This document shows positions 4,511 through 5,127 of a stretch of 5,127 bases of DNA, piece by piece. The DNA is taken from positions 1 through 5,127 of the forward strand of contig JALVPS010000244.1 of the NCBI GenBank assembly GCA_027031685.1, written 5' to 3'. Position 1 is the first letter of the stretch; each line of letters begins with the position of its first letter. The notes under the pieces are model-generated. The model was given only the letters and a program-made list of their open reading frames with translations. It searched no databases and was not told where the DNA came from. The position numbers and the translations under genes were made by a program. The stretch comes from Gammaproteobacteria bacterium (GTDB taxonomy: Bacteria; Pseudomonadota; Gammaproteobacteria; UWMA-0217).

Positions 4511-5127
4511 TCAGCCGCCCGCCGGCACCTCGCGGATGAGATAGAAGGGCCGCACCGGGTCGTCCTCGAACACCAGCTCGTGCTGGCCGGGGGCCAGGTG
4601 CAGGCGGGCGCTGGCCTGCCGGAACGGCCCCACCGGGCTGACGGCCCCATACACCATGTAGTCCCGCCCGCCCAGCAGGGGGGAGTAGATGCGTACCCTC
4701 TTGCCGCGCAGGCGCACCTGGAAGCCGCCGTAGGGCTTGGCCAGCGGCTCGCCCACGAAGATGCCCTGGCCGGGCATCTGCACGCTCTTCCAGTAGGCCT
4801 CCAGCAGCGACTCGCCCGCCGCGTAGTGGGCCAGCATCACCTCCGGGTGGGGGAACTTGCCGACGAAGTTGCACGGCTCCACCACCGCCCCGTAGCTGCC
4901 GGTGGCCCCCGCCTCCAGCCAGCGCAGGGCGCTCATCTGGCCGGTGCCGTCCAGCACCCCGCCGGTGGAGGTGAGATGATCGGCCACCGCCCCCGGCAGG
5001 AAGCGGTTGCTGGCGATGTCCGGCACCTGGGCAAGGCCCGTGAAATAGGCCACCACCGCGCGCCGGCCGCGCAGGGCGCGGGTCTTGAGGCGCTTGTAGC
5101 GCAACCGGTCGTTGATCTGCTCGGGCA
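4511..5127 (-). CDS. C-terminal part of a TIGR03790-like protein of unknown function (5' end beyond window)
   Basis: The frame is open to the right edge (204 residues seen, first codons PEQINDR), so the true start lies outside. A TTG at 5104 is just an internal Leu codon. Recognisable blocks are LPGAVADHLTSTGG (43-56), WLEAGATGSYGAVVEPCN (69-86), FPHPEVMLAHYAAGESLLEAYW (91-112, listed in parts: a Pro-His-Pro then an amphipathic helix) and GQGIFVGEPLAKPY (119-132). This order resembles the C-terminal half of the TIGR03790 family, whose function is unknown and whose members, as I recall the family description, occur in genomes with exosortase homologues. About 72 further residues (133-204) look beta-rich and may be an added domain. 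There are no transmembrane segments or sorting signal in the visible part. It is co-directional with rpsB with no terminator between them. The family call is from memory of sequence patterns. Confidence 0.65.
   Translation of the reverse strand, partial: PEQINDRLRYKRLKTRALRGRRAVVAYFTGLAQVPDIASNRFLPGAVADHLTSTGGVLDGTGQMSALRWLEAGATGSYGAVVEPCNFVGKFPHPEVMLAHYAAGESLLEAYWKSVQMPGQGIFVGEPLAKPYGGFQVRLRGKRVRIYSPLLGGRDYMVYGAVSPVGPFRQASARLHLAPGQHELVFEDDPVRPFYLIREVPAGG

Noticed and set aside
3939..4874. 311-codon minus-strand open frame spanning the rpsB promoter and both flanking genes
   Set aside because: It is out of frame with both S2 and the upstream protein, Arg/Gly/Pro-rich, and runs through the promoter and leader. 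It is a by-product of high GC.

Overview
The window carries one end of the widely conserved translation/envelope cluster rpsB-tsf-pyrH-frr-uppS-cdsA, all on the minus strand, so it is transcribed from right to left. At the right edge lies the 3' part of another minus-strand gene. The DNA is very GC-rich. This gene order, the protein sequences (RpsB start region, PyrH motifs, UppS length) and the extended -10 promoter in front of rpsB point to a high-GC gammaproteobacterium. A Chromatiales/Ectothiorhodospiraceae-like source is a guess from the protein flavour, not something the sequence proves.

Layout from the transcriptional start (right) to the end (left): 4511-5127 is the C-terminal part of a protein that resembles the uncharacterised TIGR03790 family. 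4358-4510 holds an extended -10 promoter and a strongly structured, roughly 110-nt leader for rpsB. 3593-4357 is rpsB (ribosomal protein S2) and 2676-3557 is tsf (EF-Ts), 35 bp apart. 2588-2675 contains a textbook intrinsic terminator that splits the operon. 1859-2587 is pyrH (UMP kinase), 1295-1852 is frr (ribosome recycling factor), 534-1271 is uppS (undecaprenyl diphosphate synthase, GTG start), and 1-541 is the N-terminal two thirds of cdsA (CDP-diacylglycerol synthase).

Functionally the cluster joins translation (S2, EF-Ts, ribosome recycling), pyrimidine nucleotide supply (UMP to UDP, feeding both RNA and UDP-sugar precursors) and envelope lipid synthesis (the undecaprenyl carrier for peptidoglycan, CDP-DAG for phospholipids). 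Genes downstream of tsf are packed tightly (6-bp and 23-bp gaps, 8-bp overlap), which suggests coupled translation. The terminator lets rpsB-tsf be made in excess over the enzymes.

The core is ordinary housekeeping DNA, and I found no mobile element, CRISPR array, tRNA or new defence-type system. The parts worth a second look are the TIGR03790-like gene beside rpsB, the two-hairpin rpsB leader, and the terminator and small palindromes between genes.
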